Assembly: GCF_023101765.2 (NCBI RefSeq)
Contig: NC_064224.1
Span: 7,520,103 to 7,584,102 of the forward strand
Direction: 5' to 3'
Length of the DNA: 64,000 bases
DNA from: Spodoptera frugiperda
Taxonomy: Eukaryota; Arthropoda; Insecta; Lepidoptera; Noctuidae
Part shown: one piece after another, positions 19,904 through 31,768 of the stretch
Layout: every line of letters starts with the position of its first letter
How positions within the stretch are numbered: the first letter of the stretch is position 1
Made by a program: the position numbers and the translations under genes
Notes under the pieces: model-generated
The model's database searches: none
The model's input: only the letters and a program-made list of their open reading frames with translations
What the model was told of the DNA's origin: nothing

Positions 19904-20144
19904 ACAAAAGTATTAGATCACTAGATGGAAAATAGAGAGGGGCGTGGTTTGTAATATCCTGCGCTCTCCTTTTTGTATTTGCTTCATGACCTAGGGCGCT
20001 ATCTTCCGACGGTCCCATTTATGTCGACTACTAGTTGTTTCATTTTTCATCCAAAAAATTTGAAATCAAAGCTTTATCTTTATTTAGCATAACATTATCA
20101 TTAGGGCCCAGTGTCTTCTTTATGTGTAGTTGGTGGCTATCAGA

Positions 20145-20225
20145 AAGGTAGTGAGGTAAAAATTCTATACTCCCTAATTTTATCACCAAAAAGCTAGGCG
20201 CCTTTTGAAGGTTTCACCCGTTAAC
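20145..20225 (-). repeat. Family K fragment
   Basis: TAGTGAGGTAAAAATTCTAT, ACTCCCTAATTTTATC, AAAAGCTAGGCGCCTTTTGA, AGGTTTCACCC: inverse of the first half of the 13640 copy. Confidence 0.6.
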
Positions 20226-20529
20226 AAAAAAGAGGTACGGTATATAATTATTACTGTAACAATTTTTAACCATCAAGCGAAGTAAAAACCTCGCTATTAC
20301 ATAGTGTACCTACCTATGTAGTACCTGGGTGTATAATTCACAAAATAACAGTTTGTGTTGGAAAACCTTGAACGCTATGTATAATTACTGACTACACCTT
20401 AGATGACATGCCTGCGAAATCGTTTACATCCGACAAAAATGGCATTTTATTGCAGTTTTTATATCTGAGATTGCATTTTTCATTTACAGTTTTGTGAAAG
20501 TTAACGGAAACTTGTGAACAGCACGTTAT

Positions 20530-20660
20530 TTTACGTTTAAAGTAATCGAAACGAGGGCGCGTTTGGCGCTCTGATTGGTTGGTTTATTCCAGCCTGCCAA
20601 TTAGATGACACTCTCGTGTCGATTACTTTAAACGTAAAGCAAACTCGTATTAAGGGCACT
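20530..20660. mobile_element. MITE family L (copy 3)
   Basis: Arms TTTACGTTTAAAGTAATCGA and TCGATTACTTTAAACGTAAA are perfect inverse copies; the interior has TTGGCGCTCTGATTGGTTGG. It lies 130 bases from the first tRNA-Ser gene. Confidence 0.85.
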
Positions 20661-20792
20661 CTTTTTGTTATTAAAATATATATACAATTTTTCTTATTTT
20701 TATTTCTTTTAAAATCTTGTTAATGGTAATAAAAGATTTTGTCCCAAACAAATTGGTAAAAAAATTTGATTCAATAAAAAAATTTAAAGTAT

Positions 20793-20874
20793 CGCTGAGG
20801 ACAGGATTCGAACCTGCGCGGGTATAACCCATTGGATTTCAAGTCCAACTCCTTAACCACTCGGACACCTCAGC
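20793..20874 (-). tRNA. tRNA-Ser (anticodon UGA), copy 1
   Basis: 82-base serine tRNA. On the minus strand the 7-bp acceptor stem GCTGAGG pairs with CCTCAGC, discriminator G. A box TGTCCGAGTGGTTAAGG, anticodon loop CTTGAAA (anticodon TGA), long variable arm and T arm GGTTCGAATCC are all intact. Thymidine-rich sequence follows the 3' end and can terminate RNA polymerase III. Decodes UCA and, by wobble, other UCN codons. Lies inside the putative first intron of the ABCH gene on the same strand. Confidence 0.97.
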
Positions 20875-21014
20875 TGTGATATAAATAGACCAAATTGTAG
20901 ATCACAGATACTGTGTGTATACTGTAATAGATATACATACCTACGTATTATATTTATACAGGTGTAGATAAACAATAGTAGACAATACAATATAATCTAT
21001 TTGCAAATAAACGA

Positions 21015-21174
21015 AGAGCTGCGGACTACCTAGCGGGTTTACCGGGGCTCCGACTCGAAAAGCAGGAGTAGGAACGTGTTGATTTTTAGTCTGTAAGACT
21101 TCACACTTCGACACTTCCTCTCGCCTCGCCCAAAGCGGGAGTAGTCATTGGATGATATACCCCCTACAAAAAAG
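21015..21174 (+). repeat. Family A SINE-like repeat between the two tRNA genes
   Basis: Runs from GAGCTGCGGACTACCTAGCG to the poly(A) after ATACCCCCTAC. Well conserved; inserted in the interval between the duplicated tRNAs. Confidence 0.9.
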
Positions 21175-21584
21175 GTACAAAAAGAAAACGATTCGCCAAA
21201 TTGTTTGTAAACGCATTTCTTAGAAACGGCTGTTTTGAATTAGATAAATAATCTTTTTGTTGGTGTTGTTAGGAAAGTTTAACAATATGACCGGAAAAGT
21301 CGGGAAATACAGGTGAAGTTAGCGCGGGTTCTTTATGGGATTTATTTAATTTTATAGTACAAAACGTACTTAGGTATTGCATGTGCCTTTATAATTCTCT
21401 ATTTTATATGAATACAATAAATGCATAGAAATACGGTATGCGACATGTCTAATTATGGCTAGTCAGTTATTTAAAGATAGACGAAGACTCACATTTATTT
21501 TCAAATCATTATCAAATCTTTCCAATAAACGACCAAAATATTGGAAAACAAAGCTCCTTTTAAAAGTAGTTTAAAAAAAAGTAT

Positions 21585-21666
21585 CGCTGAGGACAGGATT
21601 CGAACCTGCGCGGGTATAACCCATTGGATTTCAAGTCCAACTCCTTAACCACTCGGACACCTCAGC
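21585..21666 (-). tRNA. tRNA-Ser (anticodon UGA), copy 2
   Basis: Identical in sequence to the copy 792 bases to its left. An eight-T run follows directly after GCGATAC, a strong polymerase III stop. About 40 bases of 5' flank are also shared with copy 1 (an ATAGACCAAAT / ATCACAGATACTG block read on the plus strand) while the rest diverges, indicating tandem duplication or selection on AT-rich upstream promoter elements, as described for silkworm tRNA genes. Confidence 0.97.
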
Positions 21667-21764
21667 TGTTGTACACATAGACCAAATTATATATCACAGA
21701 TACTGCGCTAGATACGTGTATTTGTACAGTTGTAGAACTCGTAGATAATAATATAGAGTATTTG

Positions 21765-22043
21765 TTTTTTATAGTATAAGTCGGTAAACGAGCAGACGGA
21801 TCACCTGATGGTAAGCAATCGCCGCTGCCCATGGACACCCGAACCTCCGCTGCTTTGCCAGCCTTTTGGGGGTTAGGAATTTAAGGGTTGTTGGGGGATC
21901 GGGGATTGGGAAGGGTGTAATTAGGCCTCTGGTAAACTCACTCACAAAACGCAAGCTTGTATTACGTCGGTTTCCTATGAGGCCGTGGTACCACTCGGGT
22001 CGCGCTGGCCTTTTCGTGCCAAAGCATGGCTCTCCCACACTTA
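21765..22043 (+). repeat. Family B repeat (nearly complete)
   Basis: From TTTTTTATAGTATAAGTCGG to GCATGGCTCTCCCACACTTA. Begins 100 bases beyond the second tRNA-Ser gene. Confidence 0.9.
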
Positions 22044-22317
22044 AATGTTTGTCTTTTTATCACGTCACTACGGGGCAACCTGAGTACTTGCGTTTGGAAG
22101 CGACATACCCGACCAATCAACCTACATAGAAGTCATAGGATTATGCATTGAGAATAATTAAAAGACAGGATATTAAGCTCAGTACTTAGTACAAATTAGG
22201 CTCATTATCGCGTAACGCGGTGATTGCGTGCATGCTACCGTAACCTTCCCATATCAGCTGACGAATTGTCTAGAACTGCCTCATTGCACTACCTGTTTAA
22301 GGTCTTGGTACACTGAC

Positions 22318-22454
22318 GCCCGAATACTCAAACGCTACTCAATTTTAAGTTGTACTTAAATATCGTGCTATCTCTGTCATTTTATAAAGAATTGATAGTG
22401 ACAGAACTACATTTGAGAGCGTCTTAAAATTGAGTAGCGTTTAAATATTCGGGC
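22318..22454. mobile_element. MITE family D (copy 2, intact)
   Basis: Inverted termini GCCCGAATACTCAAACGCTA (start) and the complement at TAGCGTTTAAATATTCGGGC (end). Both continue CTCAATTTTAAG inward, giving arms of about 32 bases. Confidence 0.85.
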
Positions 22455-22865
22455 ATGAGTATAGCATACTTTTGTCAATATTAATCAAATAGCATGGACC
22501 AGGGTATGTTCTAAAACTGTGACTATAGATTTTGAAGAATGGAATGAAGCATCCTCTAGATTTTAGAGTCTAATATTTTAGAGGGACTTTATAGTGATCT
22601 CTTAGTCACCTGCCAAGCTTGGGGATCATGGAAATCCCTCTGTAAGTGCCTTCAAGACTAAAAAGTCTTCATCCAAATTTTTTGTGTAGAGTTGCCTGAA
22701 AAGTTTATGAACGTTTTAAATAATCATGAAACAATTTCAACATCAAAAAGAATGTACCGGCTGAAATAAGAACCTCCTCCTTTTTCGGAAGACGGTTAAA
22801 AATTACACCCGTTTTCGCCCACACCACACCAAAAACACAACTCTCAGTATACACCACACTTTACG

Positions 22866-22895
22866 TATATAAGTACTATGACGTCATAAGTCAGT
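22866..22895 (+). promoter_or_regulatory. TATA box, CRE and initiator cluster
   Basis: TATATAAG at 22866, the palindromic CRE TGACGTCA at 22879, and an arthropod-type initiator TCAGT at 22891. The TATA-to-initiator distance (27 bases to the A) is canonical. The 70-codon frame that follows at 22915-23124 (MCGQFTLLSQRLEG...) is not recognisable as a protein and has no signal peptide, so the target is unknown and chance is possible. Confidence 0.25.
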
Positions 22896-23174
22896 AAGTG
22901 TGGGCCCTTATTGAGTGTGTGGCCAATTTACATTGCTAAGTCAACGTTTAGAAGGAAGCGCTGACTCAAATGTGATTGTTGTCTACGTACCACTGTCATA
23001 CACACAACTTTTAATGGAAAGTTGGCACGAATGGTTAATGAATTTGACATTTGAATATTTATGTATGCAGACGTCAGTAATCATGGTAGGTAGTCTATTC
23101 TTAATTCAGTTTGATAGGTATTGAATTCTATTTTAAGCAACCTAAGTCTGCCTTGATCGATTTAGGCATTTTTT

Positions 23175-23392
23175 TTGAGCGAGGAAAATCTTCTAATGTT
23201 TTCTCCCGCCTTGGGTGAGGCGAGAGGGAGTGTCAGACTCTTACTGATTAAAAACCACCTTGTTCCTACTCCTGCGTTTTGAGCTGGTGCCCCAGTAAAC
23301 ACGCTGGGTATTCCGCAGCTCCGGATTAGGCATCAGCCCTACTAGGCTCAATTTGTGGTGGTCTGATGGCTTTTATAAGCGCGCAGGGAACG
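23175..23392 (-). repeat. Family A SINE-like repeat (long copy)
   Basis: Reversed, from GAGCGAGGAAAATCTTCTAA through GTGGTGGTCTGATGGC to AAGCGCGCAGGGAACG, so it includes the 5' end. Confidence 0.88.
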
Positions 23393-24040
23393 CAATGCGT
23401 ACCTACATGCATTTTTAACATTTTGAATAAAATGTGTGTAAAATGCATGGATTTATGTGTCACGTCCTTGAGACGAAATATCACTTGTGTAGTAAAATGT
23501 ACCTATGTAAACACAGGCTTAACGTGTTAACTGATTACAGAGAGATTCGATAAATTTATAAAAAAATATCTGAGTGCTGTTTTTTTCTTTTGTTTTTCTA
23601 CTTCCCAAGCTTCAAAAATAATTATACCTATCCTTAATACACCTAGAACACCAAAGACTGAACAACAAATTAAAATACTAGTAAAAAAGTCTATACTACT
23701 TTAAAACCAACCGTCTGGAACGCTACGCAGTAATTTTAAGATTTTTATCCAACAATTTGATGAGGATTAGTGTAAGTACATAAGCGTATATACTTTTTAT
23801 GGTGTACACTTCTATGTATATTACATAATCAAGTTATGAATACATTAAACTCTTTGTGTTAGGTAGCCGTAATTATAATTGCGTGTAGTAAGTACTTACA
23901 CAGTATATTATTAAGATTGTGTCATCTTTTTACAAAGACATCTTGTTTTTATAATTCCGTACCCAAAGGGTGAAATAGGACCCTATTATTAGGGTGTCGT
24001 TATCCGTCTGTTTGTCTGTCAGTGCGACTGACACCAGGTG
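23393..24040. other. AT-rich sequence, nothing recognised
   Basis: No gene or clear repeat apart from a short CCGTCTGTTTGTCTGTCAG stretch at the end that often flanks TE remnants. Confidence 0.4.
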
Positions 24041-24206
24041 TAAGTGTAGGAGAGCCATGCTTGGCATTCAATGTTGTTGCTTTTGAATCCCCGATCCCCC
24101 AACAACCCTTAAATTCCTAACCCCGAAAATACCGAATACACACTTGTTTCGGAGGTCCATGGGCGGTATCCGTATGCTCGTTGACCAGCTTTTATACTAT
24201 AAAAAG
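24041..24206 (-). repeat. Family B repeat with internal deletion
   Basis: Reversed: TAAGTGTAGGAGAGCCATGC, CCCCAACAACCCTTAAATTC, CCATGGGCGG, ATGCTCGTTGACCAGCTTTT. Confidence 0.8.
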
Positions 24207-26700
24207 GTTGTTATTCGGGAACCGTTGTTGAAACAGTTGTTCGCATATGATGTAGGTATTTTTCTTGAGCTATTTAACAAAATATATACCTATGGGTACC
24301 ATTTTCTTTTTAATTTCATATATTATGATACGTCTATTTATGGCCAATCTTACGAAACACGAAATTACTGTACTATCAAGTTTATACGTAACACACATAT
24401 ATAATAGAAAAAAACATAAATAAGTATAAAAATAAAATACAATTACCTCTATAATAATATTCAATACATTTCCAATAAGGTACTTTATGCCAAAAAATAA
24501 TTAACGTATGAATTTTTAATATAATAAATAAATAAATAATCGGTGTCTATGTATGTATGTATGTAAGTTTGACAGCGGAAACGGGGTCGCATCTACGATG
24601 GAACGAGCAAAACCTGTTCTTTTGACCCACTGAACTCTTTCTCCACACACACATACACGTGTGTTTACGAACCGAGCCTTTATTTAATGAACGCGTTTGT
24701 GTGCGTGCGATTGATGCGTTTGTCCATTGTTACAGATTTAGTGTCGATTCGATTTTTTTTTGTAAGTTAAGCGAATTTTTTAAAGAATACTATTTAATAT
24801 GTTGTTAGAATATATTTGAGTGTAATCTTGAAGGGGTTTTTAAAATAATTAGTAAATGAATGAATCAGATTATGTACAACGTCTCGTGCATTCAGATCCT
24901 CTACGGAATTGGTGGAAATTTTGTTTAATATCATTTACAAATTGTTGCCCTGGTTTTGAGTGTGCTGTGCATGTAAATTATATTTTAATTGTCACATGCA
25001 GAAACATATTGTTAAAAACATAATATTTTATTCACGTAGATTTAATAAACTTAATTATTCTCGTGCCAGTTTGGTCAAAGACCATGGAACTGTGACACAT
25101 TAATTACAAAACAGTAGTTAATAATACCGGTTATTTAACAATAGCTAATTACTCACCATTTATAATCAAGTTAACATTTGAGAAACACCAAAAAAATAAT
25201 TCTTTGGTGGATAAAAATTCTCAGGAAATGCCTGATATTTAAGAGAGTCAAGGTAAGGCTAGGTCACGGTGAACAGAAATAATATCATGTCCTTGCGATG
25301 AAAAATAAAGTCAAAAAACAAAAGTAAATACTTAATTACAAATTGGTACGTAATGTAAAAGGATTAATTATAAACATAAAATACAATTAAAAATAATACT
25401 TACTAAATAAGATTCAAGATACATATTTAAGATAATGGAAAACAATTCATTTTAAGTTTATCTTTTAAATTCGTTTAAAGAAAAAACGTTATGTTTTATA
25501 GTCTTAAACTGGTTATATATAAATAAACCAAATTAATTAATATTATGTAAATCTAAAAATCACTATAACCAAATCGACTTTGTTTTTACAATATATTAAT
25601 TTTCCTACAAATATTACACCACAATAACATATTTTACAACAGAAAAAAAAATCGCGAAATGTTTTTAATCCACATAATGGCTTACCAGTTTACCATAAAT
25701 TAAATAGACTGTATATAAACGTAGGTTTAGAAATATAATCAGTCTTACCTAAAGATTTTTATCATTATAATAGCAGTATTACATTAATTGTTGGTTATAT
25801 TAAGAATAGTGATGAACTTTATAAAAAAGATAAAATAACACATTTATATGCGTGACTATTTTTAAGTGTGTAAAATTAACATAAAAATCTTCAAACCTGA
25901 TGTATTAAGAAATTAACATAGAAACGTTTAAATAAACCAGAGGCTACGTTTAAGGCTAACGTGTAAATGTCGCAAAATTACTATACCGCATACAGCCAGA
26001 TGTGTCACTCAGTTAACCATTTTGCGGTTTAAGAAATTTATTTCTCATAAACAATTTACATTGGCTTGACTGAGAAATATAAAATATACATAAGTAGATA
26101 CAGAACGAACCAGTGCCAGAACAATATACCCGTATTTATAAACATCCAAATTATTACATACTTTGAGTAGATAAGGGTAATCTTAAAAATATTGGGTCAA
26201 GAACATTGAATATTATGTTTCTACTAATAGGAATTTACATTAGCCATTTTCAACACAGAACTAATATACAAACACACTCTCAATGTTGTATCAAAATGTC
26301 AAAGTCACGTCAGCCGATACTATTAATGAGTGACATAGAAACCGTGTCGATTATGTCAGCTGTGTCGATAGTCAATGGACAAGCGCACGGCCGTAGATAC
26401 TTGATGCAACGTGTTACGTCTGATTCGGATGACCGGAACACAGTGAGCCAACCTTAGTTATGTCATCGACCTCGTATCGTATCTCGGCGAAATTGTCGAC
26501 ACAAGTGGATATAACGACATTTTTTTTTTTTATTAATCTTTCGTCCTGCTAAATTAGCTGATTGTGTAAAATATGGTTGTGGAAAAATAGCCTTCTGTCG
26601 TGTTGTGTTGTGTTGCAAGTCTTCCCGTGGGAGATGTAAGGGTCAACTACTGACTGAAAATAATTAATCTTTCCATCCAAATTTTATTTTTTTTAGACGT
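24207..26700. other. Long AT-rich stretch, no genes recognised
   Basis: Contains short AAAT/TATG microsatellites (24525-24565) and otherwise low-complexity AT-rich DNA. A frame at 26206-26457 is not recognisable. No MITE or SINE of the families named here was seen between 24.6 and 26.7 kb, which is unusual for this window. Confidence 0.45.
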
Positions 26701-26737
26701 TGTACTACACTAGGATATTCTACTGTGTCATGTGATG

Positions 26738-26855
26738 TGGGTGTGGTTGCAAATATACAATTCCACGTCCACGTTACAACCAGACTTGGTCCTACGACAC
26801 GTTGCACGGCAGCCAGTTGCCCAGCCACCGCGCCAACCGTGCAGTGGACAAAATA
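26738..26855 (-). mobile_element. tRNA-derived SINE (family S), decayed
   Basis: Reversed: GGGTGTGGTTGCAAATATAC, then CGACACGTTGCACGGCAGCC and CAGCCACCGCGCCAACCGTG. Compare the best copy at 44085. Confidence 0.65.
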
Positions 26856-27043
26856 TCACTATCACGGTCGAAAATTTAGGTCCACCAAAGATTTCGGATA
26901 TAATTTCGATTGTAAAGGGCTAGGGACTACATGTTGGATGTCCCATCCTCAAGCTAAGCGTAGAAATTATGGTCAACCGTCTTATGAAGAGTGGACTACT
27001 ACTGTGGACTGTAACTGACGTTGTTTATGTCTTCAGCCATTTT

Positions 27044-27124
27044 TTGGGGTGGTTTTTAGTCAGTAAGAGTTTGACAGTCCCTCTCGCCTCGCCCAAAGCG
27101 GGAGAAGTCATTCGATGACTCCCA
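27044..27124 (+). repeat. Family A SINE-like repeat, 3' part
   Basis: GGGGTGGTTTTTAGTCAGTA to GGGAGAAGTCATTCGATGAC. Confidence 0.85.
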
Positions 27125-27521
27125 CTTAATAAAGGCTCTTTAGAAACCATATTTTCAATGACACGGAAGAAAATCACAAAGACACATATCAATTGTAACT
27201 CAATTCACAATACATAGCCGTATTCATTATAATTTTAGCATAGAGCTTACATAAATAATTTGTGTGAGTAAATGTCACGTGAGCGACGGTGAAAGTGACA
27301 GCCATGGTGGCTCGTCACGGTGTGACAGGCGGCCAGTGGACGGGAACGGCCGAATACATGATTAGAGGACCTCTGTGTGAGTGACTTCCTGGGGTTATGT
27401 GGTGGAGGTTCAGCTTCGTGGGTTTGAATGATGAGGTTCTAGAGTAGGTGGTAATTTGTCAATTGAAATGACATTTACACTATTTTTGAAAAAGTAATAA
27501 GTAACTGGAATTTTTGCGTTT

Positions 27522-27820
27522 TTTTTTATGAAACATGCCGTAATCGAGCAGACGTATTACCTGATGGTAAGCAATCGCCGCCGCCCATGGACACTTGAAA
27601 CACCAGAGGCTTTACAAGTGCGTTAACGGCTTTTTGGGGGTTAGGAATTTAAGGGTAGTTGTTCGGGATGGATTGGGAAGATTGGAAAGGGGGGAAAAGG
27701 ACCTCCGGTAACCTCACTCATACAATGAAACACAACGCAAGCGTTGTTTCACGTCGGTTTTCTGTGAGGCCGTGGTATCACTCCGGTCGAGCCGGCCCAT
27801 TCGTGCTCTCCCACACTTTA
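27522..27820 (+). repeat. Family B repeat (full length)
   Basis: TTTTTTTATGAAACATGCCG through CCGCCGCCCATGGACAC, ACAACGCAAGCGTTGTTTCA to GTGCTCTCCCACACTTTA. Confidence 0.9.
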
Positions 27821-27930
27821 TTTTATTATTTTAGTGCTTATCCAAAATTTTTGGTCTGAAAACATTATTTCTATGGATTTTATATCAAAAACCTAAATTG
27901 CATACATACATACATAACCTATGCTTGTCT

Positions 27931-28203
27931 CCAAGTGTCCAAGTGTATGGAACGCCAATCGCTACGAATCGTACATGCCTCTGTCACTTCATCAACGGTC
28001 ATCAGTCTTTTCATGCATGCTCATTTGCTAAGGGTACTTTTAATTTGACCTTTTTTTAATATATCCAGCCAATCAATCTATCGAATCGATAAATGCCCAT
28101 CTAGGGCGTCCTCAACCATCCCATTTATATCTGCCCTAAATATACTTCTTTCGTAAATCTTGCTTTCATCCATCCTTTCTACATGTCCAAACCATTGTAA
28201 TAT
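27931..28203 (-). pseudogene. LINE (RTE-like) C-terminal remnant
   Basis: One minus-strand frame reads ILQWFGHVERMDESKIYERS, then WLDILKKGQIKSTLSK and a final DWRSIHLDTW with two in-frame stops. The FGHVERM...KGQIKSTL...W-RS pattern is typical of the end of ORFs of lepidopteran non-LTR elements. A (TATG)n run after the end (27898-27916) may be its tail. Inactive. Confidence 0.8.
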
Positions 28204-28570
28204 TCCCTTAACCTAGATTGATTCAGAGATTTCGGATTAAGATGAGTTTTTATTCGATATGAGGTAATACATATTATTGTTAGAGAGGCCTTTATGCTTT
28301 TTTGATGTTCACATTAGCTATAACGACTGTCATAGAGATGTTCATCTACAAATGTCGTGACTACAGTCGCGTGTTCGATACCAATTATTATGTTACATCA
28401 CTACTATAGAAAACAATAAAGGAACTCTCATTAGAATAGCGTGTTAATATTAGAATATCTAGTTGTTCCGTGATTAAATGTGCTAAAATCTACAAGCGGT
28501 TATTTTAAACATTAAAGGGACAAAACAAAATGCTTATTGTCATACATTGTGTTCTGGTATAACGTCAGGC

Positions 28571-28688
28571 TACCCTGAGCAGGAATTGGAATCGGAACGG
28601 GGTAGTTTTTAGTCAAAAAGAGTATGACACTCCCTCTCATTTCGCCTAAGGCGGGAGAAGTCATTGGGTGATTTTCCCTCCTCAAAAA
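28571..28688 (+). repeat. Family A SINE-like repeat, 3' part
   Basis: AGCAGGAATTGGAATCGGAA to TTTTCCCTCCTCAAAAA. Confidence 0.85.
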
Positions 28689-28765
28689 GGCTACTTACGT
28701 GTAAACAGATTTTTAAAACCAAAAAAAAATCTATTACACCTTTTAATCCTGCGTTTAGAGAAGGC

Positions 28766-28884
28766 TGCGCGATGTCGCTGCGACTTCGCATGCTGCTCAT
28801 GATGAAGAGTCCATCTGTGGCTCGAAACTAGTAGAGCTTTTCTCCATTAATGTACGTGAGTAAACCGTGATTTTTTTAGTTAAC
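28766..28884. mobile_element. MITE family F (copy 2, right half)
   Basis: ATGCTGCTCATGATGAAGAG, TCGAAACTAGTAGAGCTTTT, GTAAACCGTGATTTTTTTAG. Confidence 0.65.
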
Positions 28885-29109
28885 GTTTGTTTCTTTATCA
28901 TCGGACTGTAATTGCGATCATATTTTTTATCACTACATTGTATTATTATACTCGTAGACTAGGCATTGAAGCTACTTCTATTGTATTATAGAAATATTTA
29001 AAGTACAAAGGGCATTTTTTTGTTTAATTCCCATGTAACAAATACAAATCACGAATGAGCAAATTAAAGAAACTTAGTTAATTTTTTTACGCAGGTCTAT
29101 TATTATTCT

Positions 29110-29300
29110 TAAATGACTTCAGAAAAAAAGGAGGACATTATCATCTCATTTTGATCTGTGTGTATGTATGTCTGTGCGTGATTATCTCGCGTTTGGCTGA
29201 ACCGATTTTGATGCGGTTTTCAGCGTAGTATTTTTAGACTACGGAGAAGGTTTTAGGGATATTAACTGACTTAAAAAAGAGGCGGTTAAGAAAATTGAAG
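29110..29300 (+). repeat. Family H repeat
   Basis: AAAAAAAGGAGGACATTATC, CGTGATTATCTCGCGTTTGG, ACCGATTTTGATGCGGTTTT. Confidence 0.55.
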
Positions 29301-29464
29301 GCGGTAACCAGTTATTTTTTGTTTTTATATCTCCGTGTCTAAGTTTATCAAAATAATACTTGATTTCTGGTCGTTGGTTTAGAAATTGTTAAAACTGCCG
29401 CGTCTAACGAAGCATTATTTAGATATACGATACCTAAGGTAATTTACAGTAATAGCATACGTAC

Positions 29465-29575
29465 ATCAACAGCCAATAAGCGGCCACTGCTGACCAAAAG
29501 TCTCTTCTCACACGGAGAAGGTTTGAGCATTAATCACGCTTGTTCAATGCGGGTTGGTTCTTCTTCACAGATCAT
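29465..29575 (+). repeat. Family O repeat fragment
   Basis: CAGCCAATAAGCGGCCACTG, CTCACACGGAGAAGGTTTGA, TTCAATGCGGGTTGG; the same block, longer, is at 39400-39660. Confidence 0.55.
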
Positions 29576-29579
29576 ATTA

Positions 29580-30560
29580 TTAAACCATTAACATCACATA
29601 AGTAAATATTCATCCAATAGCATGGTACCCATTCACATGATGTCGAAACCCATAAAACTTCCATACAACCAAGGTGACAGTGGTAGGGTAAGAGCACCAT
29701 TAACCCACTCACCAAAAGTCCTTGAAAACTAAATTAAATAGTAGAAAAAATATTTGCATTTACATATTGCATGTTACGATGCATTTAAATATTTTAGAGT
29801 ACAATCTAAATATTTTAGAGAGAGGCTCGTTGGCCTTATGTTGAGGTTATGGACTTATGGTGTAGTGTTGGGGTGATTCGATAGATTAAATTTATCGATA
29901 AACTGCCTCGTTGGTCAGTAGGTAGGTAGAAAGACTGTAGAGTAATAAGAAGTCTTAGGTTTTAATGACGTAAGACGAAGATTGACTAGATTGGATTTTT
30001 TCGATAATTTTTGCCGAAGTTTGGTTTGTTAAGCTCTGCTGATATGTATATATGGTCTGCGTCCAAAACAAAACTTTCGCACTTTTAGTGACATATTACT
30101 GGGATAGCATGGACTCATGGACGGATAGCGCCTGGTACATGCCTACAGGCTCGCACTCTATGAGACCACGGAACTCATAAGATATCTACCTCCTATCCTA
30201 TCGGAAATAGTAGGCTTGATGTTATGATAATTATCGTTGACTCGATAAAGGTTATACTATGTCACTATCGAGCATATTTTACATATGTGCAATGATTACT
30301 TCATAAGTAGCAGGTGGGTATGTTGTGCAAACTATCGAAGTATTTTAACCAGCCATGAACTTAGTTTCAATGTCGTTTACGGTTTAGTAAAGTGATTAGA
30401 AGATTGTTGTTTTGTTTACAAGGTTGATAAGAATCTACATGATAATTATGTACCTTATATCTTTAGATTACCTCCTTTATAAAGACCAAATTATTTCACC
30501 ATTGGATAGCTTAATTTTTAGGGAATACGATAAGCTATTTTTTATTCCTATATTTTTACA
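29580..30560. other. AT-rich sequence, no repeat family recognised
   Basis: No gene identified before the exon-like block at 30562. Confidence 0.35.
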
Positions 30561-30561
30561 G

Positions 30562-30648
30562 GACTGGATCCTACTTGAGAAAAATCTTCTTAGTTTCTCG
30601 CAGGCAAATCCAGAAAAGCTAAAAAAGGCTATAGCTTCATCAAGATAA
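30562..30648 (+). CDS. Exon-like block, possible terminal coding exon
   Basis: A strong 3' splice site (TTTTTTATTCCTATATTTTT followed by ACAG) precedes an open frame DWILLEKNLLSFSQANPEKL, then KKAIASSR and TAA. An ATTAAA polyadenylation-like signal follows at 30661. The translation is lysine/leucine-rich and looks more protein-like than the surrounding AT-rich DNA. No partner exon or homologue was recognised, and a chance match is quite possible. Confidence 0.22.
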   Translation, partial: DWILLEKNLLSFSQANPEKLKKAIASSR

Positions 30649-31560
30649 CTTTTTTTGATAATTAAACATTATAATAATTGTTGCCCAATTCTACCTGGTT
30701 TGTGGATTGTCAAAAACAAATAATATATATTTTTTAATTTAACAACTCCGAAGACAAACATGTAGATACTTAATTCGCTAATCCCAAGTTGAAACGTCAC
30801 ATAAAAATAAAATATTTTATCGCTTTAAGCATCATAATAAATCGTATGATATTTTTATATAACAAATTGCACCAAAATGCCATCAAAGGACATCCGGTGT
30901 ATTGGCTAAAATGGCGTCATCTGAGGTCAATCAACAAACGATAAAACAGGGTCACATCACTAGATTTATTAGTGTGTTAATTATTCATGAGTAAAAATTG
31001 GACAGCCGCTTAAATTGGGCAATTAAATGACTTGCCTATAGCTAGTTTATAATATTAATAATATTAAAATATTGTAATTAATGGATATTATAACATACTG
31101 CATCTTTGATGCAGCTGATCATTGATGCATTGGTGATTGAAACCAAGTTAATTTAAAACTAAGCGCTCGCAAGGACGATCGCCGACTGAAAATATATATT
31201 ATAGTATAGCTTCAGTGTGTGGTAGCTAGCTATACGATAATATATAGCTCGATATATTAATAAATAGGATGATTTTCGCCTCTTAAAAAAGGTTGCTATT
31301 TTATACTGCATACTCAAATATGTATCTAATGCATACTCGAAAATGGGCTCGACTCGACATATTAATATACTTATATTATAGCCAGTTCTGTGGCGGCCTT
31401 CATGTGAGCTGGACTATCGAATTAGTCATCTGAATTAGTCGAAATCTATTTAAAAAATTAATGACTTTTAAAACAGCAATTCAATTGCAACATTTCATTT
31501 CACACACATACATACATTGCAAGTTAAATAAAAACTTGTAACGTTTTAGAAGTACCTTAA

Positions 31561-31768
31561 AGGTACATGTCCACAGGTCCGCATCGTACGCATCGCACGC
31601 AACGGAGTTTAGTTTGTCTTGTATAGAAACTCATACAACTGCGTCCACTGATCCGCATCGTACGGACCGCATCATCAGCAATGCCTACATGCGATGCGTA
31701 CTGATGACGTCATACGGAATGCGTACGATGCGTGCGATGCGTACGATGCGGGCCTGTGGACGCTTACC
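31561..31768. mobile_element. MITE with TTAA target duplication (piggyBac-like)
   Basis: 208-bp element flanked on both sides by TTAA (31557-31560 and 31769-31772). The ends are inverted copies over about 40 bases: GTCCACAGGTCCGCATCGTA on the left, TACGATGCGGGCCTGTGGAC on the right. The interior repeats GCATCGTACG/CGTACGATGC several times. TTAA duplication is the hallmark of piggyBac-superfamily insertion; no transposase is encoded. Confidence 0.85.
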
